From positions 372,001 to 436,000 of the forward strand of contig NZ_FPCJ01000001.1 of assembly GCF_900116565.1 (NCBI RefSeq): a stretch of DNA of 64,000 bases, written 5' to 3'. Below the pieces are notes generated by a model. The model saw only the letters and a program-made list of their open reading frames with translations, was not told where the DNA came from and searched no databases. This document shows, one piece after another, positions 16,981 to 26,422 of the stretch. The stretch's first letter is position 1, and each line of letters begins with the position of its first letter. Position numbers and translations under genes: made by a program. Source of the stretch: Thermoflavifilum thermophilum (lineage in GTDB: Bacteria > Bacteroidota > Bacteroidia > Chitinophagales > Chitinophagaceae).

Positions 16981-18891
16981 ATGGAAAAGAATCAAAAATT
17001 TACGCTCTGGTATTTTCTTAGTCTCATGGCGGGCATCCTGTTGCTGCAGTGGCTTTTCTTTCCGCCCCAGTATGCCACGCATGAATTGAGCTATACACAA
17101 TTCAAGCATAAAGTAGATTCCGGGCTGGTAGAACGTGTGGTGATTTTTCCCGACAAGATAGTAGGCCTGCTGAAAAATACCGATTCTACTCATCATAACG
17201 GTAAAATAGAAACCAGTCCCTCTACGCCCTGGCGCATCCGGCTGCAGGAAGTGGAAAATGAAGTCAATCGTCAGTTTGTGGTGAGTCGTATTCCGAATGT
17301 GGATGATCGTTCCTTGCTGCAAATGTTGGATGATCATGGCGTAGATTATTCAGGTAAAATTGAGGATCACACCCTGCGCAACTTTTTCCTGAACTGGATT
17401 TTGCCCATCATCTTTTTTGTGGCGTTGTATGGATTTTTATTCCGCCGCATGTTTCCCAAAAATAATTTCCTGCAGGTGGGCGATGGGAAGTTGAAGATCC
17501 ATGATGAAAACCAGCAAAATCCCGTGCGTTTCAGTGATGTGGCCGGTATTGACGAAGCCGTGGAAGAAGTCAAGGAGGTGGTGGATTTTCTGAGGAATCC
17601 ACAGAAATATACCCGCCTGGGGGGTAAGCTGCCCAAAGGCGTGCTGCTGGTGGGCCCGCCCGGCACCGGGAAAACTTTGCTGGCACGTGCCGTGGCAGGC
17701 GAAGCCGGGGTGCCATTCTTCAACATCAGCGGATCAGATTTCGTGGAAATGTTTGTGGGCGTAGGCGCTGCACGGGTGCGCGACCTGTTTCGCCAGGCCA
17801 AAGAAAAAGCTCCCTGCATCATCTTCATCGATGAGCTGGATGCTATTGGCAAAAGCCGCTCTGGCAATGCCGCCTTCATGGGTGGCTACGATGAACGGGA
17901 AAATACGCTGAACCAATTGCTGGTGGAAATGGATGGCTTTGACCCCACCAGCGGATTGATCATCTTCGGCGCTACCAACCGGCCGCAGGTGCTCGATCCA
18001 GCCCTGCTCAGGCCCGGCCGTTTTGATCGGCAAATAGTGGTCGACAGACCGGATATGAAAGGCAGAGAGGCCATTTTCGCTGTGCACACCCGAAAATTAA
18101 AACTGCATCCTTCCGTAAACCTGAAACAGCTGGCGGCCCAAACACCCGGATTTGCCGGCGCCGAAATTGCCAATGTGTGCAATGAAGCCGCCATCATTGC
18201 CGTGCGCAATGGCCATGAAGCCGTGATGCAAAGCGATTTTGAAGCCGCTATTGAGCGCGTGATTGCCGGGCTGGAACGCAAAAGCCGTATCATCAGTCCC
18301 AAAGAAAAACAAATCGTGGCCTATCATGAAGCAGGCCATGCCATCGTAGGATATTTTACACCGGGAGCTGATCAAGTACAAAAAGTTTCCATCGTGCCGC
18401 GCGGCATCGGCGCCTTGGGCTATACCCTGCAAATGCCCCTGGAAGACCGTTACCTGATGACCAAATCGGAACTGCTGGGCAAAATCAAAGGCCTGCTGGG
18501 CGGTCGGGCTGCCGAAGAAATTGTTTTCAACGAAATTTCCACCGGCGCTTCCAACGATTTGGAACGCATCATGCAACTGGCCCGCAGCATGATCACCGTG
18601 TATGGCATGAGTGATAAACTGCCTAACCTATCGCTGGTAACACAAAGCGGACCGGGATTCCTGAAAAATGAACTCTACACCGACAGGCGATCCGAAAAAT
18701 TGGAACAACAAATTGATGAAGAAACTTATCAGATCATAGCACAATGTTATGCAGAAACCAAACAATTATTAACCGAAAAAAGGGAGCTGCTCGATCAACT
18801 GGCACAGGCTTTACTCGAAAAAGAAGTGTTGAATCGCGATGAAATCGTAGCCATCTTATCGGCAACTCCCGCAACCATACAACATCATTAA
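16981..18891 (+). CDS. ftsH: ATP-dependent zinc metalloprotease FtsH
   Basis: A 636-residue membrane-anchored AAA+ protease. Membrane helices are at about 8-27 and 136-155, flanking the periplasmic domain. Walker A is GPPGTGKT (225-232), Walker [12 protein letters not shown], and the second region of homology includes RPGRFDRQI. The zinc site is HEAGH (449-453), with the third ligand in [13 protein letters not shown]. It unfolds and degrades membrane and misfolded cytosolic proteins. It is cotranscribed with the J-protein and followed by thioredoxin, which suggests a dedicated stress FtsH. Whether another ftsH exists elsewhere in the genome cannot be seen here. The C-terminus is shorter than in many housekeeping FtsH proteins, ending soon after [10 protein letters not shown]. 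Confidence 0.96.
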   Translation: MEKNQKFTLWYFLSLMAGILLLQWLFFPPQYATHELSYTQFKHKVDSGLVERVVIFPDKIVGLLKNTDSTHHNGKIETSPSTPWRIRLQEVENEVNRQFVVSRIPNVDDRSLLQMLDDHGVDYSGKIEDHTLRNFFLNWILPIIFFVALYGFLFRRMFPKNNFLQVGDGKLKIHDENQQNPVRFSDVAGIDEAVEEVKEVVDFLRNPQKYTRLGGKLPKGVLLVGPPGTGKTLLARAVAGEAGVPFFNISGSDFVEMFVGVGAARVRDLFRQAKEKAPCIIFIDELDAIGKSRSGNAAFMGGYDERENTLNQLLVEMDGFDPTSGLIIFGATNRPQVLDPALLRPGRFDRQIVVDRPDMKGREAIFAVHTRKLKLHPSVNLKQLAAQTPGFAGAEIANVCNEAAIIAVRNGHEAVMQSDFEAAIERVIAGLERKSRIISPKEKQIVAYHEAGHAIVGYFTPGADQVQKVSIVPRGIGALGYTLQMPLEDRYLMTKSELLGKIKGLLGGRAAEEIVFNEISTGASNDLERIMQLARSMITVYGMSDKLPNLSLVTQSGPGFLKNELYTDRRSEKLEQQIDEETYQIIAQCYAETKQLLTEKRELLDQLAQALLEKEVLNRDEIVAILSATPATIQHH

Positions 18892-18925
18892 AACAATTTG
18901 ATCACAATTAAAAAAACTGAAAATT

Positions 18926-19234
18926 ATGGAACCGTTTCATCAACTGATTCAATCCGAACAACCTGTGCTGGTTGATTTTTATGCCGACTGGTGCGGTCCC
19001 TGCAAGGCCATGCATCCGATTATTCAGGATGTGGCTCGTCAAGTGCAGGGCAAAGCACGGGTGATTAAAATTAATGTAGATAAAAATCAGCAAACAGCTA
19101 TGCAATATCAAATTCAGGCTATCCCTACATTCATTATTTTTCAGAAGGGACAAATCAAATGGCGTCATACCGGCATGATTGACCGGCAAACACTGCTGAA
19201 TCAATTGCTGAGCTTATCACAGGTTTCATCTTAA
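18926..19234 (+). CDS. Thioredoxin
   Basis: A 102-residue cytoplasmic thioredoxin with the intact active site WCGPCK (22-27), the buried aspartate in VDFYADW, the cis-proline loop AIPTFIIF and the C-terminal glycine region. There is no signal peptide. It reduces protein disulfides. Placed 34 bases after ftsH and 20 bases before the HPF-sigma fusion gene, it completes a cluster of chaperone, protease and redox functions like those in Proteobacterial heat-resistance islands. It is probably an accessory paralogue of the main thioredoxin. Confidence 0.95.
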   Translation: MEPFHQLIQSEQPVLVDFYADWCGPCKAMHPIIQDVARQVQGKARVIKINVDKNQQTAMQYQIQAIPTFIIFQKGQIKWRHTGMIDRQTLLNQLLSLSQVSS

Positions 19235-19254
19235 ATCTTAATATAAAAACAGGA

Positions 19255-20307
19255 ATGACTATGAAATATCATATTCAAAATCTACATCTGGTGCAACCAC
19301 CTCAACAGCAAACATTTTTTGAAGAAGAAATCCAGAAAAAGCTCAAACGCATTGAACGGATCTTAAAAGAATATCCTAAACTTCCAACGCTTGCTGTGCA
19401 TATCAAAAAGGAAGGTGCTGAATATGTGATTACACTTACTTTACCCATGCTTTCCAAAGTATTGCTGGTAAAGGACCGTGGTACATCGGCTGTCTTGACT
19501 GTGAACAATGCTTTGGATACGCTACGCAAAGCCGTGCGTGAACAAAAGCGGGTGGAGCGAAAAGATTATTTATTCAAAAGGAAACAACAACTCGAACAAC
19601 GTACCCAGCAAGGCAGACAGATTCTTAGTCAGCTTCACCAGGAAAGCGATGCGGAAAACTTCATCCATTATCTGGATCAAATTTTACCTGATCTAAGGCA
19701 ACATGTCATGCGCGAAGCATTTCGTAAACCTCTCTTGAGGATGTTGATCAAAGAAAATAAACTCAAAATAAATGATATCCTGAACGATCTGTATATCAGC
19801 ATTTACGATGCATACGGACAACTAAAAGAAGCTCCTGAAAAACTGAATTTGTGGGTTTATGAAATCGCAGATCGAAAACTGCAGGAAATCAGCGAACGAT
19901 ACAAACAAGAATTTGGTGTGGAACGTGATTGGATGCCAGCAGCAGAAACAGCCGAAAGTGAAGAACTCACAGCTAATGCTGAAGAAATGCCCGAACTGGT
20001 GGAAGATCTGGATGATGTTTCCTATCACATGAAACAATATGCCTGGGATGAGATTCTGATGGATGCAGGCTTATCAGATGAGGAAATCGAACAATTTGAA
20101 ACCGAAGAAGCTGAGCAAACCATGAAACAATGGCTGCGGGAGCAAGATAGTTATGCATTATCTGTATTTGAGATGCATTATCTGGAACGCTACGCCGTTG
20201 CTGAAATTGCTCATATCAAAGGAAAACAGGAAGCTGAAATTGAACAGTTGCTGCAGGATATGCGAACCCGTTTGATTAATTATCTGAAAGAAAAAATACT
20301 GTCCTGA
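19255..20307 (+). CDS. Fusion of an HPF/RaiA-like ribosome-binding domain with sigma-70-like regions 2 and 4
   Basis: A 350-residue protein of unusual build. Residues 1-112 resemble ribosome hibernation factors: helix EEEIQKKLKRIERILKEY, strands LAVHIKKEG and YVITLTLPM, the basic-loop strand LLVKDRG, and a helix with ALDTLRKAVREQKRVERK. Residues 150-220 look like sigma-70 region 2 (INDILNDLYISIYDAY, then LWVYEIADRKLQEI). A very acidic linker follows (228-288). Residues 292-345 look like sigma region 4 (SVFEMHYLERYAVAEIAH, then IEQLLQDMRTRLINYL). I infer a stress protein that could hold ribosomes and also touch RNA polymerase or DNA; neither is shown. The sigma-like parts are diverged and may have lost promoter recognition. 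It is the last gene of the hsp20-cbpA-ftsH-trx cluster. No terminator was seen after it. Confidence 0.75.
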   Translation: MTMKYHIQNLHLVQPPQQQTFFEEEIQKKLKRIERILKEYPKLPTLAVHIKKEGAEYVITLTLPMLSKVLLVKDRGTSAVLTVNNALDTLRKAVREQKRVERKDYLFKRKQQLEQRTQQGRQILSQLHQESDAENFIHYLDQILPDLRQHVMREAFRKPLLRMLIKENKLKINDILNDLYISIYDAYGQLKEAPEKLNLWVYEIADRKLQEISERYKQEFGVERDWMPAAETAESEELTANAEEMPELVEDLDDVSYHMKQYAWDEILMDAGLSDEEIEQFETEEAEQTMKQWLREQDSYALSVFEMHYLERYAVAEIAHIKGKQEAEIEQLLQDMRTRLINYLKEKILS

Positions 20308-20362
20308 AAATATTGCGGACAAAAAAACATGCACCAGAATCTTTTATTATTTTGAATGGGCT

Positions 20363-20370
20363 TAGCTTTG
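20363..20370 (+). promoter_or_regulatory. -7 promoter element of bioA
   Basis: TAGCTTTG is a full TAnnTTTG match 18 bases before the bioA ATG, so bioA is probably transcribed separately from the stress cluster. No good -33 element was seen at the standard spacing. Confidence 0.5.
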
Positions 20371-20388
20371 CAGGCATAAAACACAGCT

Positions 20389-21660
20389 ATGCCTGCACAA
20401 AGCCTGGTGGAAAGAGATGCAAAAGTCATCTGGCATCCTGATACACAAATGCTTACCGAGCCCGCGCCAATCCCCGTCGTACGGGGCGAAGGCGCTCTGC
20501 TCATAGACGAACAAGGACAAACCTATATTGACGCAAATGCCAGCTGGTGGGTAAATACCATTGGCCATGGCCATCCACTTGTAGCTGAAAAAATCGCAGC
20601 ACAGGCCCGCCAGCTTGAGCATTGCATTTTTGCATGCCTGACACATGAGCCAGCAGTTCAGCTGGCAGAGCGGCTGTTGCAAGTGCTGCCCGGCACATGC
20701 AGCCGTATTTTTTATTCCGATGATGGTTCCACCAGTGTGGAAGTAGCGCTGAAAATGGCCATTCAATACTGGCATAACCAGGGCATACCACGCACCAAAA
20801 TTCTGGCACTGGAAGGTGGCTACCACGGCGATACTTTCGGCTCCATGAGCGTGGGCGCCAAAAGCGTGTTTACAGCACCTTTTGAACCTTATCTTTTTGA
20901 AGTAACCTATCTTCCGCTACCTGAAGCTGAAAAACCCTTTCCGCTGGATGAAGCGAGCCTGCAACAATATGCGGCATTCATTTTCGAGCCCCTGATTCAG
21001 GGAGCCGGAGGCATGCGTATGTACGATGCAGCAGCGCTCGATGCCTGGCTGCAGACTTGCCGGAAACACGATGTGCTGCTGATTGCCGATGAAGTGATGA
21101 CAGGATTTTATCGGACCGGTAAAATGTTTGCATGCGATTACCTGCAGTGCAAACCAGATATCATTTGTCTATCAAAGGGATTAACCGGCGGCACACTGCC
21201 CCTGGGCGTTACGGCCTGCACGGAAAAAATTTACGAAGCCTTTCTTTCCCGCGATAAACGCAAAACCTTTTTCCACGGGCATTCCTATACAGCCAATCCC
21301 ATTGCCTGTGTAGCTGCCCTGACAAGCCTGGATATTTTGCAAACCACTTCCACGCAACATCAAATCCGGCGGATTATGACCAGGCATCAGGAATTTTTGC
21401 AGAAGCTGCAGGCCTACTCTTGTTTTCGTAACGCTCGCTGTTTAGGCACCATTGCAGCTTTTGAAGTGCTCAGCGAATCGAATTATACCAGCCCGCTTCG
21501 CGATGAATTGTATCTGTTTTATTTGGAACGGGGTGTGTTGATGCGTCCGCTGGGTAATACCCTTTACATCATGCCACCCTACTGCATTACGGATGCACAA
21601 TTGCAGCGGGTGTACGAAGCCACCTATGCGCTGGGTGATAAACTGTTACAGAAAGCATAA
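20389..21660 (+). CDS. bioA: Adenosylmethionine-8-amino-7-oxononanoate aminotransferase
   Basis: A 423-residue class III PLP aminotransferase. The PLP lysine is K263 in LSKGLTGG, the PLP-binding aspartate lies in IADEVMTGF (232-240), and substrate-side residues include ASWWVNTIGHGHP (51-63) and the HGHSYTANP segment. BioA converts KAPA to DAPA with S-adenosylmethionine as amino donor in biotin synthesis. The W52/W53 pair and GGYHGDTFGSMSVGA fit BioA rather than other omega-aminotransferases. No other bio gene is adjacent. It converges with the minus-strand gene at 21665, with a four-base gap. Confidence 0.93.
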   Translation: MPAQSLVERDAKVIWHPDTQMLTEPAPIPVVRGEGALLIDEQGQTYIDANASWWVNTIGHGHPLVAEKIAAQARQLEHCIFACLTHEPAVQLAERLLQVLPGTCSRIFYSDDGSTSVEVALKMAIQYWHNQGIPRTKILALEGGYHGDTFGSMSVGAKSVFTAPFEPYLFEVTYLPLPEAEKPFPLDEASLQQYAAFIFEPLIQGAGGMRMYDAAALDAWLQTCRKHDVLLIADEVMTGFYRTGKMFACDYLQCKPDIICLSKGLTGGTLPLGVTACTEKIYEAFLSRDKRKTFFHGHSYTANPIACVAALTSLDILQTTSTQHQIRRIMTRHQEFLQKLQAYSCFRNARCLGTIAAFEVLSESNYTSPLRDELYLFYLERGVLMRPLGNTLYIMPPYCITDAQLQRVYEATYALGDKLLQKA

Positions 21661-21664
21661 TGGT

Positions 21665-22714
21665 TTAGAACACCGGCCAATATACCTTTACCAGTATCTG
21701 GCTGGTGTCGTTGTCTGGTAGCCTTTCCGGATATTGTTCCCATGGACCTGCAGGCGATTGCAGATGCTGTTTATACAGGTATCGTTGCAGAGCCTGATAC
21801 GCAGCCGGAATCTGGCGAGCTTGTCCTTTCATGTTGGCCACCAATACAAAACCACCTTCAGGCATGGTTAGCACATGCATAGCTGCCCGTAGCCGACTTT
21901 GCAGCTGATTGGCAGTCATATTCCGGGGTAGTTGAACAGGAATACCCACATGAATTTCACAAAGTGAATCTCGCATGGGCAAATATTGTGCAATCACAGG
22001 GGCTTGTTGAGAGATGCCCAGCTGCCGGATACGATTTTGCAATACACGATAAGCATATTGAAGTGCCTGGTATTTAAATGAAACCGGAATCGTATCGGCA
22101 TATACAAGGATGGTATGAAAAGGCAGTGGTATGCGATGAATTTGATAGCCCAGCGTGTCGGCTCGTTCACAATCAGCTTTTAAACTTCCCAAAGCATGCT
22201 CCATACCGGGCCCTACCAACCTATCGAGCATCACACCATAATATTTCCACCAGGGCCACCAACCCAGCTGCAAATCCATCGTCCATTTGATCCAGGTGTG
22301 TTCTCCATCCAGTGCCGGAGCCAGCACAAAATGTCCGGTAATCGGCGGCAGACTTTTCATATCCATCCGATAATCCACCTGATGCTTCTTCAGGTCTACA
22401 TGGGTTATGCAAAAACTTCCTCCGTCACGATTTTCAGTGGGATGATAGGCCCAGCTAAAACAGGGTTGCTCATCCCGGCCTGTTTGCGGAAACTGAAACT
22501 GCAAGGCTGCGTCCACAGAATCCGTTGACCATCCCTGCAACCAGCGGGCCAGATGATGTACATCCGTAAGCCTTATCATCACAGTATCCAAAGGAGCGTC
22601 AATCATCCCGGCTCTTTCCGTATGCCCCACAGAAGGCAAAAACAGGGAAAATAAAAATACAAAGACAAGAAAGCCGATTAAGATAATGATAAAAAACCTG
22701 AGCCAGCGCATCAT
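21665..22714 (-). CDS. Membrane-anchored SRPBCC/GyrI-like two-domain protein
   Basis: A 349-residue protein with an N-terminal membrane helix (about 5-28). An SRPBCC (Bet v 1-like, polyketide cyclase/START fold) domain follows at about 35-180, with the typical IDAPLDTVMIRLTDVHHLARW and TWIKWTMDLQL. The C-terminal GyrI/AraC-effector-like region spans about 195-348. Bacteroidota commonly encode such proteins with no known function; the cavity folds suggest binding of a hydrophobic or drug-like ligand. The stop of the ABC-2 permease upstream is 13 bases away, so the two probably share a transcript and possibly a role in export or detoxification. Confidence 0.78.
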   Translation of the reverse strand: MMRWLRFFIIILIGFLVFVFLFSLFLPSVGHTERAGMIDAPLDTVMIRLTDVHHLARWLQGWSTDSVDAALQFQFPQTGRDEQPCFSWAYHPTENRDGGSFCITHVDLKKHQVDYRMDMKSLPPITGHFVLAPALDGEHTWIKWTMDLQLGWWPWWKYYGVMLDRLVGPGMEHALGSLKADCERADTLGYQIHRIPLPFHTILVYADTIPVSFKYQALQYAYRVLQNRIRQLGISQQAPVIAQYLPMRDSLCEIHVGIPVQLPRNMTANQLQSRLRAAMHVLTMPEGGFVLVANMKGQARQIPAAYQALQRYLYKQHLQSPAGPWEQYPERLPDNDTSQILVKVYWPVF

Positions 22715-22727
22715 ATATCAAAAACAT

Positions 22728-23834
22728 TCAATCCCATCGAAAGACCCGGAAAGTAACTGCATAAATCACTATTCCCCAGACCAAGATTCCCAGCAAAGGG
22801 CCTGCAATCTGTTGAAAGGACGCACCTTCAAATGCTACAGAACGCAGGGCCGTGTTTAAATAACTCAATGGCATGATCCGGCAAATGGGTTGCAACCATC
22901 CAGGCAATACATCAATCGGAAAAAAGGTACCCGCCAGCAAAAACTGTGGCAACGTTACAATATTGGCAAGCGGCGGAATGCTGCTTTCATTGCGGGCAAT
23001 GCTGCTGATGATAAAACCAAAACCCATAAACACGGTCAGCGCAACAAACGACAACAACAGCATTTCCAAAACTGTTATCCACCCATGATACAGGGTAAAT
23101 CCAAACACAAAATAACCCAGAGCAATGATTATGATCGCATTGAGCATCTGAAACACAACCCGAGCAATGGCTTCACCCAACACAATGTAACCTTTTTTGA
23201 TAGGCGTAGCAAAAAAGCGTTTCAGTACAAGTGTTTGTCTGAGGTTAAAAAATACGAATGCAGTACCGAAAATGCCAGCACTGAGGAGGGCAAAGCCCAG
23301 CATGCCAGGCAAAATGAAGTCAATAGGTTTATATCTGCGGCCGGGAATCTGTTTCACTTCCAGTTTCGCTACGGATTGTCGATTGGGAAATAGCGTGGAA
23401 TCAATCCGGTAAATGGTATTGCTTACCACCCCTTCCAAAACAGGTGCTGTACCGGCATTGGCGGTTGACAATAGCACACTGACATGATACGGCGGAACTG
23501 GATCTGCAGGATGGGTACTCATACTGTCAATCTCCAGAATACCATCAATCCGCCCTTTCTGCAAATCGGCCAGCAGCTGCTGTTGTGGCTCCCGGACAAT
23601 CTTCAAAGCAGGAATCTGCACCAATGCCCGATAAATAGGGCTATGCACATCCGTTTGTGGCGCAAAGCCCACTTTCAGCAAAACCTGATTCTGGCCAATA
23701 AAGCCAAACACCAGAATAAAAGCCAGCGGAAATGCTATGCTAAACACCACGGCAGACGGGCTTTTGAGGATGGCAATGAAACTGGCCCTCGCCACGGCCA
23801 TCATAGCCCTAAATTGACTGTACGAATATTCCAT
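22728..23834 (-). CDS. ABC-2 type transporter permease
   Basis: A 368-residue permease of the ABC-2 (YhhJ/DrrB-like) class. It has one N-terminal helix (about 22-42), a large extracytoplasmic domain (about 45-180), and five further helices from about 185, with the ABC-2 signature region around LANIVTLPQFLLAGTFFPIDVLPGWLQ. It would pair with an ATPase to export drugs, lipids or polysaccharide. No ATP-binding protein gene is adjacent on either side, which is unusual because the pair is normally encoded together. It probably forms an operon with the downstream SRPBCC/GyrI gene; sppA lies 64 bases upstream on the same strand. Confidence 0.88.
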   Translation of the reverse strand: MEYSYSQFRAMMAVARASFIAILKSPSAVVFSIAFPLAFILVFGFIGQNQVLLKVGFAPQTDVHSPIYRALVQIPALKIVREPQQQLLADLQKGRIDGILEIDSMSTHPADPVPPYHVSVLLSTANAGTAPVLEGVVSNTIYRIDSTLFPNRQSVAKLEVKQIPGRRYKPIDFILPGMLGFALLSAGIFGTAFVFFNLRQTLVLKRFFATPIKKGYIVLGEAIARVVFQMLNAIIIIALGYFVFGFTLYHGWITVLEMLLLSFVALTVFMGFGFIISSIARNESSIPPLANIVTLPQFLLAGTFFPIDVLPGWLQPICRIMPLSYLNTALRSVAFEGASFQQIAGPLLGILVWGIVIYAVTFRVFRWD

Positions 23835-23898
23835 GTTGCAAAAAACCGATGCAAACTTAAGAAACGCTTCCCGACATTGGGGAATCTGTTCCGTTAAA

Positions 23899-25680
23899 TC
23901 AGGGCAAAAAGATCCAGAAAGGAAGCCTGGCCTGAGGTGTACCCATGGCTGATTTCAATTCCGACCATTGCTGAAGCAGCGGATAATAGTTACCCAATGT
24001 GGCTTTAAGCCTACTGGTGGTCAGTTCTTCATTGAAACTTTCAATGATTTTCTGGATAGGATTTTTCACGGGTGGATACTCCTCGAGCCGGTAGGTTTTG
24101 AGATGCGACATGCTGGCTGCACATTGCAAGGCATCATCGAGTCCGCCAATCCGGTCAGCCAATCCATTCTGAACTGCCGCCAGCCCACTCCACACCCGGC
24201 CTTGCGCCAGGCTGTCAACCAATGCTACTGGCATATGTCGGCCCTGAGCCACCCGCTGACAAAAAGTTGCATACACCGTATCAATCTGATTCTGGATCCA
24301 TTTTTTTTCTACATCTGTCAGGGGTTGATCAATAGTCCCCATATCTGCCAGAGGAGCCGTTTTTACGCCATCAAAACTTACCCCCAGTTTATGCTGAAAG
24401 AAATCTTGCAGATTGGGGATAATGGTAAAAACGCCGATAGAACCGGTAAGTGTATTGGGTTGAATGAAAATGCTATCGGCCATACACGAAATATAATACC
24501 CGCCAGATGCCGCGTAGTCGCCCATTGACACCACTACGGGTTTTTGTTTGCGAGCCAGATAGAGCTCCCGCCAGATTTTATCGGCCGCCAGTGCACTTCC
24601 TCCGGGTGAGTTTACACGGAAAACAATGGCTTTTACACGATCATCCCTGCGCACTTCCCGAATCCATTTGATGTAGTCATCGGCAGCAATGACCTGATCT
24701 CCGGGCTGGTTTTCTGCACTGCCATCAATGATCTCGCCCTGCGCATAAATCAGAGCTATGGCAGGCTGGCCGGCTCCCTGTCCATGCACACTGTCGGCAA
24801 TAGCTTTCCAGTAATTGCTGATGGTGATGGTATGCAACCTTTCGTCTTCGCCAAGCTGCACTGCGCGTTTCAACGTTTCCTGCATCTGATCATCATACTT
24901 CACACCATCAATCAGGTGGAGCTTTACGGCATCTACGGGCTGCTGAATTACACCCTGCGCCGCATATCGGGCAAGTGCAGCAGTATCCAGATTCCTGGCC
25001 AGGGCAATGCCATTGAGGAAATGCCGGTAAAAATCCTGCAGAAAAGCAGTTGTCTGAATCCGGTTGGCTTCACTCATCCGGGTAAGGCGAAAAGGTTCCG
25101 TCGCACTCTTGTATTTTCCCTGGTAAAAAATCTGAGGTTTGATTTCCAATTTGTCGAGCAGGCCTTTGAGAAAAGCCAGGCGTACGGCAAAACCTCTGAA
25201 TTCGAAGACACCCTGTGGATTGAGGAATATACTGTCGGCCACGGAAGCCATGTAATAGGCCCGCTGCGAGGCTATATCACCGTAAGCATATATAGGTTTA
25301 TGGCTTTGGTGTTTAAAATCCTCCAGGGCATTGCGAATTTCTTCAGCAGTAGCGAATCCGTTGGGTGTTTCTCCCAATTTCAGATAAATCCCTGCAATGC
25401 GCTGGTCGTGTGCTGCCTGGTGAATAGCCCTTACCACATCATGCAAACCCATGATAGTTGTTTGCCCCTTGCCTGCAATAACTAGAAGGGGGTTTTGCAA
25501 TTCCTGCTCCAGCAATGGCTTGCTCAGATCCATGACCAGCCAGGAACCGGATTCAACCGAAACTTTTTTGGTAGTCATGGTGAGTCCGCCCACAATGCCC
25601 AAAAGCAAAAAAAAGCATATCAGAAAAAACACAATCAGGGCAAGTAAAGAAGCCAGAAAACTGCTCAGAAAACGTTTCAT
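23899..25680 (-). CDS. sppA: Signal peptide peptidase SppA, 67K type
   Basis: A 593-residue double-domain protease with one N-terminal membrane anchor (about 10-33). The Ser/Lys dyad is visible. The general base is K191 in GKYKSATEPF in the first repeat, and the nucleophile is S392 in MGDYAASGGYYISC in the second. The oxyanion loop FRVNSPGGSALA and TGSIGVF are also present. It degrades leftover signal peptides in the inner membrane as a tetramer. A possible promoter with seven of eight matches (TTCATTTG) lies at 25698-25705 on the minus strand. It is divergent from folK. Confidence 0.95.
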   Translation of the reverse strand: MKRFLSSFLASLLALIVFFLICFFLLLGIVGGLTMTTKKVSVESGSWLVMDLSKPLLEQELQNPLLVIAGKGQTTIMGLHDVVRAIHQAAHDQRIAGIYLKLGETPNGFATAEEIRNALEDFKHQSHKPIYAYGDIASQRAYYMASVADSIFLNPQGVFEFRGFAVRLAFLKGLLDKLEIKPQIFYQGKYKSATEPFRLTRMSEANRIQTTAFLQDFYRHFLNGIALARNLDTAALARYAAQGVIQQPVDAVKLHLIDGVKYDDQMQETLKRAVQLGEDERLHTITISNYWKAIADSVHGQGAGQPAIALIYAQGEIIDGSAENQPGDQVIAADDYIKWIREVRRDDRVKAIVFRVNSPGGSALAADKIWRELYLARKQKPVVVSMGDYAASGGYYISCMADSIFIQPNTLTGSIGVFTIIPNLQDFFQHKLGVSFDGVKTAPLADMGTIDQPLTDVEKKWIQNQIDTVYATFCQRVAQGRHMPVALVDSLAQGRVWSGLAAVQNGLADRIGGLDDALQCAASMSHLKTYRLEEYPPVKNPIQKIIESFNEELTTSRLKATLGNYYPLLQQWSELKSAMGTPQARLPFWIFLP

Positions 25681-25803
25681 GCGGTTTACGTGTTTTGCAA
25701 ATGAATGTTGAGATATTTTCCCGAAATATCCATCTGTTGTATAACAGCTTCCTCCCCGGGAAACCGAAGGATGGAAAAACGTTTCAAAAATAAGGTTTAT
25801 TCT

Positions 25804-25811
25804 TACTTTTG
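25804..25811 (+). promoter_or_regulatory. -7 promoter element of folK
   Basis: TACTTTTG is a full TAnnTTTG match with TTTC at 25782-25785 in the -33 place (18-base spacer). It includes the TTG at 25809 that opens the longer reading frame. Confidence 0.55.
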
Positions 25812-25826
25812 ATCAGCAGCTTATCC

Positions 25827-26360
25827 ATGAGTGATATTATTTTATTGTTGGGCGGTAATCTGGGCGACCGATATGCCTATCTGCAAAAGGCCACGGCAGC
25901 CATTCAAACTCGGATTGGGGAGCTGATGGAAGCTTCCGCCATCTATGAAACGGCCTGCTGGGGCGGCGATCAACAGCCCGATTACCTCAATCAGGCATTG
26001 CGGGTACAAACTGCTTTATTGCCCGAACAGGTGCTGGATGTGGCATTAAAGATTGAAGCCGAGCTGGGTCGGGTACGGACCCGCATGTGGGAGCCCCGGG
26101 TGATGGATATCGATCTGATTTTCTATGACAGGCTCATCTATCATTCCGAACGGCTGATATTACCCCATCCACGCATAGCAGTCAGGAAATTTGTATTGAT
26201 ACCTCTGGCTGAACTCATCCCCGGCTATATCCATCCGGTTTACCATAAATCCATCGCCGAATTATTAAGCCTGTGCCCGGATCCATCTGCCGTAAAATAC
26301 TGGAAACCACATCCTCAGCCTACACCGTTCAGGAACCCTTCATTGGTTTCAGCATCCTGA
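25827..26360 (+). CDS. folK: HPPK: 6-hydroxymethyl-7,8-dihydropterin pyrophosphokinase
   Basis: A 177-residue FolK that transfers pyrophosphate from ATP to hydroxymethyldihydropterin in folate synthesis. It shows LLLGGNLGDRYAYL, the substrate-binding Tyr/Trp region IYETACWG, the HPPK signature RVRTRMWEPRVMDIDLIFYD with the metal-binding D-x-D, and LPHPRIAVRKFVLIPLAEL. The start was moved to ATG 25827 because the upstream TTG belongs to the promoter. The gene for deoxynucleoside kinase follows 62 bases later on the same strand. Confidence 0.95.
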   Translation: MSDIILLLGGNLGDRYAYLQKATAAIQTRIGELMEASAIYETACWGGDQQPDYLNQALRVQTALLPEQVLDVALKIEAELGRVRTRMWEPRVMDIDLIFYDRLIYHSERLILPHPRIAVRKFVLIPLAELIPGYIHPVYHKSIAELLSLCPDPSAVKYWKPHPQPTPFRNPSLVSAS

Positions 26361-26422
26361 CCCTTGCTTATTGCTTTCTTTCAGCATTATCCTGAACTTG
26401 CAACCCGCTTTGATTATTGGTT

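Noticed and set aside
24784-25485. Plus-strand frame of 233 codons inside sppA
   Set aside because: It is antisense to conserved SppA domains, including the region of the catalytic lysine, and has no recognisable family.
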